Positions 57,659 through 64,000 of a DNA stretch of 64,000 nucleotides are shown piece after piece (positions within the stretch are counted from its first letter, which is position 1; each line of letters begins with the position of its first letter). Location: positions 6,230-70,229 of the forward strand of contig DASRBO010000041.1 in NCBI GenBank assembly GCA_035653595.1. The letters run 5' to 3'. Under the pieces are notes generated by a model. It was given only the letters and a program-made list of their open reading frames with translations. It was not told the DNA's origin and searched no databases. The stretch is from DASRBO01 sp035653595. Lineage in GTDB: Bacteria; Actinomycetota; Acidimicrobiia; Acidimicrobiales; JAJPHE01. Made by a program: the position numbers and the translations under genes.

Positions 57659-59113
57659 CTAGTGGGTGCCGGTGCCCAGCTCCACCGCCTTCACCAGCAG
57701 CAGCAGGACGGCGACCACCAGGTAGGCCCGCAGCGCCCACACCGCCGAGGTCCGCCCGCGTGACCACTCCGGCCGGCCCAGCAGGGCCAAGGCGGGCATC
57801 CGCCAGGTGTCGCGGGGCCGGCGGTCGACGGGGGCCGCTCTCTTGCCTGGTCGAAGGAGGTAGGCGATACCGCCGCCGGCGAGGACGGCGACAAGGACGC
57901 CGAAGAGGACCAGGGTAAGGACCGTCACGTTGATGGTCGTGAAGATCGTGGTGACCACCAGGACCAGGGACAGGATCAGCAGCACCCCGATGATGAAGGC
58001 GGCGACCACGTTGAGCCAGGGCCGGTTGACCCACGGGCCCAGGACCTCGCGGTCGTTGCACAGCAGCAGCAGGAACACCGACGCCGACGGAAGCAGCACC
58101 CCGGCCAGGGCCTGCACGGCGGTGGTGATCAGCCCCAGGGGGGCGTGGGGGACGAGCACGATGCCGGCCGCCACCGCTACCAGGCCGGCGAAGCTGGCGT
58201 AGAAGCCGGGGGCCTCGCGGAAGCTGCGGTGCAGGGAGTGGCGGGCCCCGAACATGTCTCCGAAGGCGTAAGACGTGCCCAGGGTGACGGCGGCGGCACC
58301 GATGATCGAGGCGTTGAGCAGGACGAGGGCGTATAGGGCCCCGGCGCCGTGGCCAAGCTGGTGCCCGAGGGCGCGCGCCACGCCTCCGGCGTCGGTGAAG
58401 GCGCCGGCGAAACGGCTGTGGGAGAAGGCGAATGCGCAGGTGACCACCATGGCGCCGGCCCCGACCACGGTGACGATCGAGCCCAGCACAGTGTCGGCCC
58501 TCTCGTAGTTGATCCACCGGGGGGTGATGCGCTTGTCGATGATGTTGGACTGCTGGAAGAACAGCTGCCACGGGGCGACGGTGGTGCCGACGATGGCGAT
58601 CACCAGCAGAACGGAGGTCGAAGTGATGCCGCCGCGGATGCCGGGCACGACGAAGTCGTGGAGAATCGGCCCGGCGCGGGGGTGGGAGAAGACGGCCAGC
58701 GGTATCACCAGGAAGTTGGCCGCCACGAAGACGAGCATGAACCGTTCCCAGCGCCGGAAGCTGCCGCTGGCGGTTATGGCCACCAGGCCGGCGGCGGCCA
58801 GAGGGACGGACACGTACTTGGAAACGCCGAAGTAGCCCAGGGCCAGGTCCACCCCGATGAACTCGGTGACGATGGTCAGGAAGTCGAGCAGGAACAGGTC
58901 GCCGACCGAGAACCAGCCCCAGAAGCGCCCGAAGCGCTCCTTGATGAGGCGGGCGTGGCCCACACCGGTCACCGCCCCCAGGCGCACCACCATCTCCTGA
59001 TTCACCACCAGCACCGGGATGAGCAGGAGCAGGGTCCAAAGCAGGGTGGTGCCGTAGTTCTGGCCGGCCTGGCTGTAGGTCGACACGCCGCCGGCGTCGT
59101 TGTCGCCGACCAT
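57659..59113 (-). CDS. NRAMP-related divalent cation (probably Mg2+) transporter; coding extends upstream
   Basis: From ATG 59113 the frame gives 484 residues with ten or more membrane helices, but coding continues upstream (see 59114-59411). Helix 1 carries GDNDAGGVSTYSQAG, with DAGG in place of the NRAMP DPGN motif. Helix 6 reads VGTTVAPWQLFFQQSN, with APW in place of MPH. Loss of the metal-selecting Met is the mark of NRAMP-related magnesium transporters, and an M-box Mg2+ riboswitch lies upstream. It would import Mg2+ when the cell is short of it. The MgtE-N/CBS gene 59730-61034 precedes it on the same strand. Confidence 0.88.
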   Translation of the reverse strand: MVGDNDAGGVSTYSQAGQNYGTTLLWTLLLLIPVLVVNQEMVVRLGAVTGVGHARLIKERFGRFWGWFSVGDLFLLDFLTIVTEFIGVDLALGYFGVSKYVSVPLAAAGLVAITASGSFRRWERFMLVFVAANFLVIPLAVFSHPRAGPILHDFVVPGIRGGITSTSVLLVIAIVGTTVAPWQLFFQQSNIIDKRITPRWINYERADTVLGSIVTVVGAGAMVVTCAFAFSHSRFAGAFTDAGGVARALGHQLGHGAGALYALVLLNASIIGAAAVTLGTSYAFGDMFGARHSLHRSFREAPGFYASFAGLVAVAAGIVLVPHAPLGLITTAVQALAGVLLPSASVFLLLLCNDREVLGPWVNRPWLNVVAAFIIGVLLILSLVLVVTTIFTTINVTVLTLVLFGVLVAVLAGGGIAYLLRPGKRAAPVDRRPRDTWRMPALALLGRPEWSRGRTSAVWALRAYLVVAVLLLLVKAVELGTGTH

Positions 59114-59411
59114 GACGATGATGCCGGGCCCGACGATGGCGGCCAGCGTCAGCAGCCGGGCGCGCCAGGTCCGGCGGGCCCCGATGTCGTGCTGGCTGAT
59201 GGTGCCCAGGGCCCCGCGGATGTCCCCGAGGTGGGCCTCGTCGAGGACGGCCGAAGCCGGATCCGGCCTCGGCCCGGGGTTGCGGGTGGTCGCTCCGGGC
59301 TGGTGGGTCGCGTCGGTATCCGGCGCTAGCGCCCCCAGGTTCCGGTCAGCCGGCCGTATCCGGGGACGCGAGCGCCGCTGGTTGGTGAGGTGAGCCTCGG
59401 TCGGCGCTCAT
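59114..59411 (-). other. 5' coding extension of the NRAMP gene without a usable start in frame
   Basis: In the NRAMP frame translation stays open to a TGA at about 59409. It reads through LGDIRGALGTISQHDIGARR and a TM1a-like LLTLAAIVGPGIIVMVGD, clearly part of the protein, but contains no ATG, GTG or TTG. An ATG with a good ribosome site (AGGAAAGGGAGC) sits at 59411, one base out of this frame, and its own frame stops at 59346. A one-base indel in the assembly, a real frameshift, or a CTG start would resolve it. Confidence 0.65.
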
Positions 59412-59482
59412 GTGCTCCCTTTCCTCCGCCCGTCCGTAGGCCGCACGATGAGGAGGCGTGGCGTCCGGTGGGCGGCCGGACT

Positions 59483-59504
59483 CACCGGGGGTCAGTCCCC
59501 GGTG
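59483..59504 (-). terminator. hairpin downstream of the M-box (expression platform)
   Basis: An 8-bp perfect stem (59483-59490 with 59497-59504, CACCGGGG/CCCCGGTG) lies between the riboswitch and the NRAMP start, followed on the minus strand by a second 6-bp stem (59463-59481). It is a plausible Mg2+-dependent terminator or anti-terminator partner. Confidence 0.5.
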
Positions 59505-59510
59505 CACACC

Positions 59511-59661
59511 CCTTCTCGTCAGAGCTTTGGCACTGCCCGGCGTAGACACACGGTCAGCCGCTTGGGTTCACCCCTTAGGCCGGGGTGGACTGTCCTGACC
59601 CGGAGTGTCTCTCGACAGGTGGGGCCAGCGGCCTATGTCCGAACAGACGCCTCACCGAACG
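59511..59661 (-). promoter_or_regulatory. M-box (ykoK-type) magnesium riboswitch
   Basis: About 150 bases on the minus strand match the M-box in order: GTTCGGTGAGGC, CGGACA, GTCGAGAGAC, GGGTCAGGACAG, GGTGAACCCAAGCGGCTG, TACGCCGGGC, AGTGCCAAAGCTCT and GACGAGAAGG. These are the conserved loops of the Mg2+-sensing aptamer. The M-box compacts with several Mg2+ ions and shuts off downstream Mg2+ importers. The gene behind it is the NRAMP-related transporter. Confidence 0.9.
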
Positions 59662-59729
59662 AGGTGCGACTGCCTGCCGATTCTAACCACACCGCCCCCG
59701 GCGCCGGAAGGCGGGAGGGGACCGCAGGC

Positions 59730-61034
59730 TCAGTCGGGACTGGCCATCCCGTACTGGCGGCGCCACCCGGAGGGCAGCATGAGCTCCAGCACGTCGTCGA
59801 CGGTTATCTGACCGAGGATGCGCCCGTCCTCGTCCACGACCGGGGCCACGGCCAGGTTGAAGTCGGTCATCTTGCGGATCACCTCGTGCAGGTCGGCGTC
59901 GGGGTCCAGGGTGACCGGGTCGGGGCGGCCCACGCTGGCCAGGGCGGCGTCGGGGTCGGCCCGCAGCAGCTCGACCACCGGGACGGTGGCCGCCAGGTGG
60001 CGAGCACCGTCGGTGACGAAGACGACCCCTGCGGCCTCGGCCGGGGCGGTGGATGCCTTGACGGCGGCGAGGGCGTCGGAGACCTTGCGGGACTCGGGCA
60101 CGGCCACGAAGTCGGGGTTCATGAGTCCGCCGGCGCTCTCGGGGTGGTAGCTGAGCAGGGCCCTGATCTTGCGCTGCCTGGTGGCGGGCAGGCTCTCGAG
60201 GATCGGGAGGCGCCGATCCTGGTCCAACTCGGCGAGGAGGTCGACGGCGTCATCGGGGTTCATGGCCGCCAGCACCCGGGCGGCTTCCTCGTCCGAGCGG
60301 GAGCGGAGGAACTCGACCTGGTGCTCGGGATCCAGCTCCTCGAAGACATCGGCCTCGAGGGCGCGGTCCGCCCCCACCGCCCGGATGATCTCCTCCCCCT
60401 CCTCGTGGGAGGCGGCCTCGACCAGATCGGCCAGCTGGGCCGGGTGGAGGCGGGCCAGCTTGCGGAACGGGATGCGCAGGCGGGCGGTGGGCACATGGCC
60501 CACGAACGGCTCGATGTCGGCCCAGTCCACCACCCCGCCCGAACGCACCCGCTCCCGCAGCGAGCGGGGCAGCATCCGCCGCAGCACCGGCTTGGAGCTG
60601 GTGTCGACCCCTATGACCTGCCACCGACCGCCGACGCAGGCCAGCTCGATCTCGTTGGCCCGGACCAGGCGGGCCCCCTCGACGTGGATGAGGTGGCGGG
60701 AGGAGAGGTCCTTGGAAAGCAGCACCTCCCCCCGCCGGCGCTCGAAGCGACCGAGGCCGCGGGGCTCGACCTTCAGCCTGGTCTCGTCGCCGTCGAGGCT
60801 CTCGATGTCGGCAACGGGGACGAAGCGGTCCTCGCCCCCGGCGTCGACCACGAGGCCGGACACCGGCGGATGGCCGCCGTCACCGAGCCTGACGATCACG
60901 TCGACCAAGCGGCCGGCCCTCTGGCCCTCGGGCCCGACCACCGGCCCGTTGACCAGGCAGGAGAGGTGCAGGACCGCCGACGGGGGCGCCTCGGAGGAGG
61001 GACTTGGCGGTTCGCCCTCGGGTGTCCCGGACAC
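59730..61034 (-). CDS. soluble MgtE-N / CBS protein with PRC-barrel-like N-terminus
   Basis: 434 residues from GTG 61034, exactly 6 bases after TACCCT. Two PRC-barrel-like units come first (VNGPVVGPEGQRAGRLVDV; later LSSRHLIHVEGARLV). The MgtE N-domain follows (about 195-310, RLHPAQLADLVEAASHEEG, VLAAMNPDDAVDLLAELDQD) and a CBS pair (about 320-430, with ILGQITVDDVLELML). The membrane pore of MgtE is missing. In MgtE these domains sense cytosolic Mg2+ and gate the channel. Here they may gate the NRAMP-related protein encoded downstream in the same direction. Confidence 0.9.
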   Translation of the reverse strand: MSGTPEGEPPSPSSEAPPSAVLHLSCLVNGPVVGPEGQRAGRLVDVIVRLGDGGHPPVSGLVVDAGGEDRFVPVADIESLDGDETRLKVEPRGLGRFERRRGEVLLSKDLSSRHLIHVEGARLVRANEIELACVGGRWQVIGVDTSSKPVLRRMLPRSLRERVRSGGVVDWADIEPFVGHVPTARLRIPFRKLARLHPAQLADLVEAASHEEGEEIIRAVGADRALEADVFEELDPEHQVEFLRSRSDEEAARVLAAMNPDDAVDLLAELDQDRRLPILESLPATRQRKIRALLSYHPESAGGLMNPDFVAVPESRKVSDALAAVKASTAPAEAAGVVFVTDGARHLAATVPVVELLRADPDAALASVGRPDPVTLDPDADLHEVIRKMTDFNLAVAPVVDEDGRILGQITVDDVLELMLPSGWRRQYGMASPD

Positions 61035-61176
61035 GGATTCAGGGTAGCGCCGGCCGCCCGCCCATGGAACGGCCGGGGCCGGTTCGGGTCGGGCCACCGC
61101 CCGGTGCCGTCGGGGGGCGCGCCGATAAACTGGCTGCTCACCCGAGGGGGCCGGCCGGAGCCGGCGGAAGGGAACG

Positions 61177-61944
61177 ATGACCGGGGGAGCACTTTTCATC
61201 GCCGTGTTCCTGGCCTGCGCGGTCGAGGCGGTGGAGGCGACGACCATTGTGCTGGCCGCCGGCACGGCGCGGGACTGGCGGTCGGCCCTGCTCGGTCTGG
61301 GAGCGGGGCTGCTGCTGCTGGCGGCGGTGGTCGCCGCCCTCGGCCCGGCCCTCACCGCCATCCCGCTGCAGTCCCTGCGCCTCGTGGTCGGCGCCCTGCT
61401 GCTGGTGTTCGGCCTGCAGTGGCTGCGCAAGGCCATCCTGCGGGCCAGCGGGCGCAAGGCCCTCCACGACGAGGATGCCATCTTCGCCACCGAGCTGGCG
61501 GCCGCCAGGGCGGCCGCGTCTCACCGGGTGGGGTACGTGCCCGACTGGTACGCCTTCACCCTGTCGTTCAAGGGGGTGATGCTGGAAGGACTCGAGGTGG
61601 CCTTCATCGCCCTCACCTTCGGCAGCAACCAGAAGAACATCCCCCTGGCCGCCGTGGCGGCGGTGGCCGCCGTGGTGGTCGTGGGGGTCGCCGGCGTCGC
61701 CGTCCGGGCGCCCATGGCCCGGGTGCCGGAGAACACCATGAAGTTCGTGGTCGGAGTGATGCTCACGTCCTTCGGCACCTTCTGGGCGGCCGAGGGCGCC
61801 GGAGCCCACTGGCCCGGCTCCGACGCCGCCCTGCTGGCCCTGGTGCCGCTGTACGCCCTGTTCGGGCTCGGCCTGGCCGGGGCGCTGCGGCCCCGCCCCC
61901 AGCCCCGCCCGGTCGTCTACTCCCCTGAGGGGGTGTCGGAGTGA
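61177..61944 (+). CDS. COG4280-type membrane protein (GDT1/MneA-like)
   Basis: 255 residues, six or seven membrane helices arranged as two repeats. Each repeat has an acidic intramembrane motif: ACAVEAVEATTIVLA (about residues 12-26) and MLEGLEVAFIALTFGS (about 133-148). These E-x2-E-x-T/A patterns resemble the LysE/GDT1/MntP superfamily of cation exporters. The substrate is unknown, and manganese or calcium export is a fair guess. It is divergent from the MgtE-N/CBS gene. ATG 61177 has GGAAGGGA upstream. Confidence 0.75.
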   Translation: MTGGALFIAVFLACAVEAVEATTIVLAAGTARDWRSALLGLGAGLLLLAAVVAALGPALTAIPLQSLRLVVGALLLVFGLQWLRKAILRASGRKALHDEDAIFATELAAARAAASHRVGYVPDWYAFTLSFKGVMLEGLEVAFIALTFGSNQKNIPLAAVAAVAAVVVVGVAGVAVRAPMARVPENTMKFVVGVMLTSFGTFWAAEGAGAHWPGSDAALLALVPLYALFGLGLAGALRPRPQPRPVVYSPEGVSE

Positions 61945-62144
61945 TCAGCCGCCTGCGCTCCTTCGGGGCCTTCTGGTACGACTTCATCGTGGGCGACGAC
62001 TGGCGCGTCGCCGTGGTCGTTGCTCTCGCCCTCGCCCTCACCTACGGGGTCAGCCGCACCTCGGTGCCTGCGTGGTGGCTGCTGCCTGCCGTGGTGGTGG
62101 TCGTTCTCCCCGTCAGCCTGCGCCGGGCTATTCGGGGCGGCTGA
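61941..62144 (+). CDS. 67-residue membrane protein coupled to the COG4280 gene
   Basis: GTG 61941 overlaps the stop of the previous gene (GTGA). Two hydrophobic helices (WRVAVVVALALALTYGV and WWLLPAVVVVVLPVSL) follow a short polar start with WYDFIVGDDW, a stretch I believe is conserved in small partners of such transporters. It is probably an accessory subunit. No catalytic residues are seen. Confidence 0.7.
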   Translation: MISRLRSFGAFWYDFIVGDDWRVAVVVALALALTYGVSRTSVPAWWLLPAVVVVVLPVSLRRAIRGG

Positions 62145-62166
62145 CCGGAAGGCGGGGCTCAGCGCC

Positions 62167-62976
62167 TCAGCCGGCCATGGTGGCCGAGTTGGGCGACGCA
62201 ACCGACATCTGCAGGTGGATGCGAAGGCCGGCCAGCTGCCCCAGGGCGGCACTGAGCTGGTCGCCCGCCCCGGCCCCGAACCTGAGCCACAGGTCGAGCA
62301 TCCGCAAGGTGTGGTCGCCATGGCCGGCCTCCACGACCAGCTGGCTTCCGAGGTCTTCCCTCCGCAGGGCCGCCGCTGCCGTTCCGGAGATGGTCGCCGT
62401 CGAGCCGCCCCCGGTGTCGGCCACCACCTTCTCGAGGCCGTTGACCGCCGCCACCGGGTCCACGGCCGTCTCGACGCGGTCGACCTCGGTTCCGGCGGAG
62501 GTGGTCGTGTCGGCGCGCTCGGGGCCCCGGGCCCAGTCGGTCACCCCCAGCGCCTTGAGGCCGGTCAGGTCACCGCCCGCCATGTCCTGAGTCAGCTCCG
62601 CCTGCTGGGCCCGGCTCAGCTGCACGGTACGGCCGTCCGCGGTCATGGAGGCGGAACGACCATCGGACACGAGGGTGACCGAGGCCCCCGTCGGCTCCCG
62701 CTGCACCACCAGGCGCGCCAGCGGCAGCCGGTCGCCGGCGTGGGCCTCGCTGAACGGGCCGTCCACGGTGTAGCCCACCGCCCCGGCCGTCGACGACATC
62801 TGGGTACCGGGGTAGGAGAGGAGGCTCAGGTGCATCACCCCGTCGTGCAGCGGCGCCAGCGAGTCCACCAGCCTGCCGAGCGGGGTGGTCGGCGCCGTGC
62901 CCGCCGACGCCTGGGCGCCGGTGCAGCCGGCCAGCACCAGGGCCCACATCGCCAGGGCGGGGCGGGGCCTTCTCAT
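62167..62976 (-). CDS. lipoprotein of unknown function
   Basis: 269 residues with a lipobox LVLAGC (Cys at about 18). The mature part has a first beta-rich section (YTVDGPFSEAHAGDRLPLARL, VTLVSDGRSASMTADGR) and a second with VDPVAAVNGLEKVVADTG and HTLRMLDLWLRFGAG. The layout recalls LppX/LprG-type lipid carriers, but motifs are not decisive. Its ATG overlaps the TGA of the gene upstream (ATGA), so both are made together. Confidence 0.7.
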   Translation of the reverse strand: MRRPRPALAMWALVLAGCTGAQASAGTAPTTPLGRLVDSLAPLHDGVMHLSLLSYPGTQMSSTAGAVGYTVDGPFSEAHAGDRLPLARLVVQREPTGASVTLVSDGRSASMTADGRTVQLSRAQQAELTQDMAGGDLTGLKALGVTDWARGPERADTTTSAGTEVDRVETAVDPVAAVNGLEKVVADTGGGSTATISGTAAAALRREDLGSQLVVEAGHGDHTLRMLDLWLRFGAGAGDQLSAALGQLAGLRIHLQMSVASPNSATMAG

Positions 62977-63740
62977 GGCGTCGTGCTGGTCGTGGTGGTT
63001 GACGAGGTGCCCGTGGTGCTGGTGCTGGTCGACGTCGTCGTGGAGGCGGTGCTGGACGTCGTGGTGGAGCTGGTGGCGCCCGGGTCGGACGTGGTCGTCG
63101 TGCTCGAGGTCGTTCCGCCCCCGCTGTCCGGCGTCGCCGCCGTGCCTGGCGCCGAGGTCGCCGACCCCGAAGCCGGGGGTCCGGCCGCCACCAGCTGGGT
63201 CGCGACGATGCGCGCCACCTCCGACTCGATCGTATTCACCTCGGACTGCACCTGCTGGAAGCTGAGGTCACCCCCGCGCAGCGCCTCCAGTTGGTGGCGC
63301 ACAGCCGCCAGCTCGCGGGAGCCGGTTGCGGTGAAGCGCACCGGACCGGCGGTCTCTACCAGATCCTGAAAGGCCGAGGCCAGGGTGTCGCAGCTGCTGC
63401 ACTGGTAGTTGTAGGCGAGCGCCTGGTTGGTCGGGCTGACGACCGTGGGCTGGCCCTCGACCAGGACGACCTGGATGGCGACGGCAACCGTCTGGCAGTC
63501 GGTGCAGCTGGCGAAGGCCAGGGCGCTGTTGGTGGTGTCGACGGTCTGGCCGGTCACCCGCACGACAGAGAAGGCGAGCCGGAACAGGCTCGAGCCAGAC
63601 TTCGTGTTGACCGCGGTGGCGCTGTTGGTCTGGCCTCCGGGACCGGCGGCGACCGCCGGCGTTGCCGCAGCCACCGCCGCCAGGCCGATGGCGCCGGCCA
63701 GGACCACCGAAGTGAGTGAACGGCGCAACGCTGCGGTCAT
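62973..63740 (-). CDS. secreted Cys-motif protein with Ser/Thr-rich tail
   Basis: 255 residues from ATG 63740. The signal peptide (AVAA cleavage near residue 32) is followed by a compact domain: NSATAVNTKSGSSLFRLAF, CTDCQTVAVAIQVVLVEG and CSSCDTLASAFQ, with two CxxC pairs, then PVRFTATGSRELAAVRHQLE. I recognise this NTKDGSS...CxDCxTVAIAFQVVLV block from actinobacterial exported proteins near putative peptide zinc-metalloproteases. Function is unknown. The last 60 residues are Ser/Thr/Gly low complexity. It is co-translated with the lipoprotein gene. Confidence 0.75.
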   Translation of the reverse strand: MTAALRRSLTSVVLAGAIGLAAVAAATPAVAAGPGGQTNSATAVNTKSGSSLFRLAFSVVRVTGQTVDTTNSALAFASCTDCQTVAVAIQVVLVEGQPTVVSPTNQALAYNYQCSSCDTLASAFQDLVETAGPVRFTATGSRELAAVRHQLEALRGGDLSFQQVQSEVNTIESEVARIVATQLVAAGPPASGSATSAPGTAATPDSGGGTTSSTTTTSDPGATSSTTTSSTASTTTSTSTSTTGTSSTTTTSTTP

Positions 63741-63886
63741 GATGTGTGGACCTTCCTGTCGGCTCGCTACGGATGGGATGGGCTCCAGGACGGTCGGCCC
63801 CGGGCCAGCCCTGAACCGATGGGCACGCCGGCCGGCCGTCGACACGTCTGTCGAGGCCGGCCGGACGCTCATCGGTCCGGACCAGC

Positions 63887-64000
63887 TCAGCTGGTCTGGG
63901 TGATAGGCGTGCTCTGGGCGGCGTCGCCGTAGGCCACGGCGCCGTCGGAGAGCACGTTGGCGGCGATCGCCGCGTTGATCGGGATGGCCAGGTTGGCGTT
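63887..64000 (-). CDS. secreted Ala/Asn-rich protein, 3' end only
   Basis: The last 37 codons before TGA 63889-63887 read NLAIPINAAIAANVLSDG and AVAYGDAAQSTPITQTS. The repeated Ala/Asn pattern and absence of charged residues suggest an exported surface protein. The rest lies beyond the window edge. An 8-bp inverted repeat (63880-63887 with 63889-63896) covers the stop codon and may be part of a terminator. Confidence 0.6.
   Translation of the reverse strand, partial: NANLAIPINAAIAANVLSDGAVAYGDAAQSTPITQTS

Noticed and set aside
59412..61928. An 838-codon plus-strand frame
   Set aside because: It runs antisense through the riboswitch and the MgtE-N/CBS gene. Codon use and composition are those of a shadow frame.
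62985..63110. GTGGTGCTGGTG-like repeats
   Set aside because: These encode the Ser/Thr-rich tail of the secreted protein on the minus strand.
1..64000. Search for transposases, integrases, att sites, CRISPR arrays, toxin-antitoxin or defence modules
   Set aside because: No such genes or repeats were found. The window reads as stable chromosome, so no new defence or mobile system is claimed.
1..64000. Search for tRNA and rRNA genes
   Set aside because: I saw no cloverleaf ending in CCA or GTTCGA-type T-loop in a plausible context. A tRNAscan run could still find one I missed.

Overview
The window is high-GC DNA with a strong G/C bias at third codon positions, dense short-gap operons, many GTG starts and many transcripts that look leaderless. 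With an F420-type LLM oxidoreductase, several ECF sigma factors, a group-2 sigma factor, a two-subunit B12 acyl-CoA mutase and an actinobacterial-style M-box/NRAMP locus, it fits an actinobacterium. Acidimicrobiia is my best guess, but that is inference from gene style and not from a marker gene. I see no rRNA, tRNA, transposase, integrase, CRISPR array or phage gene. This looks like ordinary chromosome.

Layout. 1-6.5 kb: tail of a YjbR-type protein, a secreted BNR-repeat protein, a VOC protein, a small metallopeptidase coupled to an ECF42 sigma factor and its DGPF/YciI partner, an SDR and a DUF347 membrane protein. 6.5-12.2 kb: a hydrolase, a Baeyer-Villiger-type flavoprotein, an autoregulated ArsR-SRPBCC pair and a PhyH dioxygenase. 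12.2-15.4 kb: DUF429, a NiCoT Ni/Co transporter facing a Fur-family regulator across a Nur-like box, and an MBL hydrolase. 15.4-21.4 kb: tricorn protease, tyrosine phosphatase, HNH-like lipoprotein, group-2 sigma. 21.4-25.7 kb: an extracytoplasmic flavinylation set (membrane FNR, FMN-binding protein, ApbE) facing an orphan response regulator. 25.8-27.6 kb: anti-sigma, ECF sigma and a MobA-like domain in the same open frame. 27.8-30.7 kb: isobutyryl-CoA-mutase-like pair and pyrF. 30.7-39.1 kb: Tat-exported DMFase-like protein with a kelch lipoprotein, two HtrA-like proteases facing an HxlR regulator, CoA transferase, G1 glutamic peptidase, hydrolase.

39.1-45.2 kb: sugar nucleotidyltransferase, epimerase and valS as one operon, divergent from cysS across a shared -10 element, then a cold-shock gene. 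45.2-52.9 kb: a one-protein sigma/anti-sigma fusion, acyl-CoA dehydrogenase, small enzymes, and a membrane protein-sigma pair. 52.9-57.0 kb: an Fe-S-type (SufR-like) regulator facing a FAD reductase, a second PhyH protein, a tiny membrane ORF and an LLM oxidoreductase. 57.1-62.1 kb: a divalent-cation block with a GDT1-type exporter, an NRAMP-related transporter behind an M-box Mg2+ riboswitch, a soluble MgtE-N/CBS protein and a COG4280 membrane protein. 62.2-64 kb: three secreted or lipoprotein genes, the last cut by the window edge.

The most striking points are: the M-box plus NRAMP-related Mg2+ transporter whose metal-site motifs are changed (DAGG and APW); a -10 element followed directly by the start codon at about fifteen genes; valS/cysS transcription from overlapping divergent -10 boxes; and three genes (ApbE, the nucleotidyltransferase and the NRAMP gene) for which no full-length ATG/GTG/TTG start exists.
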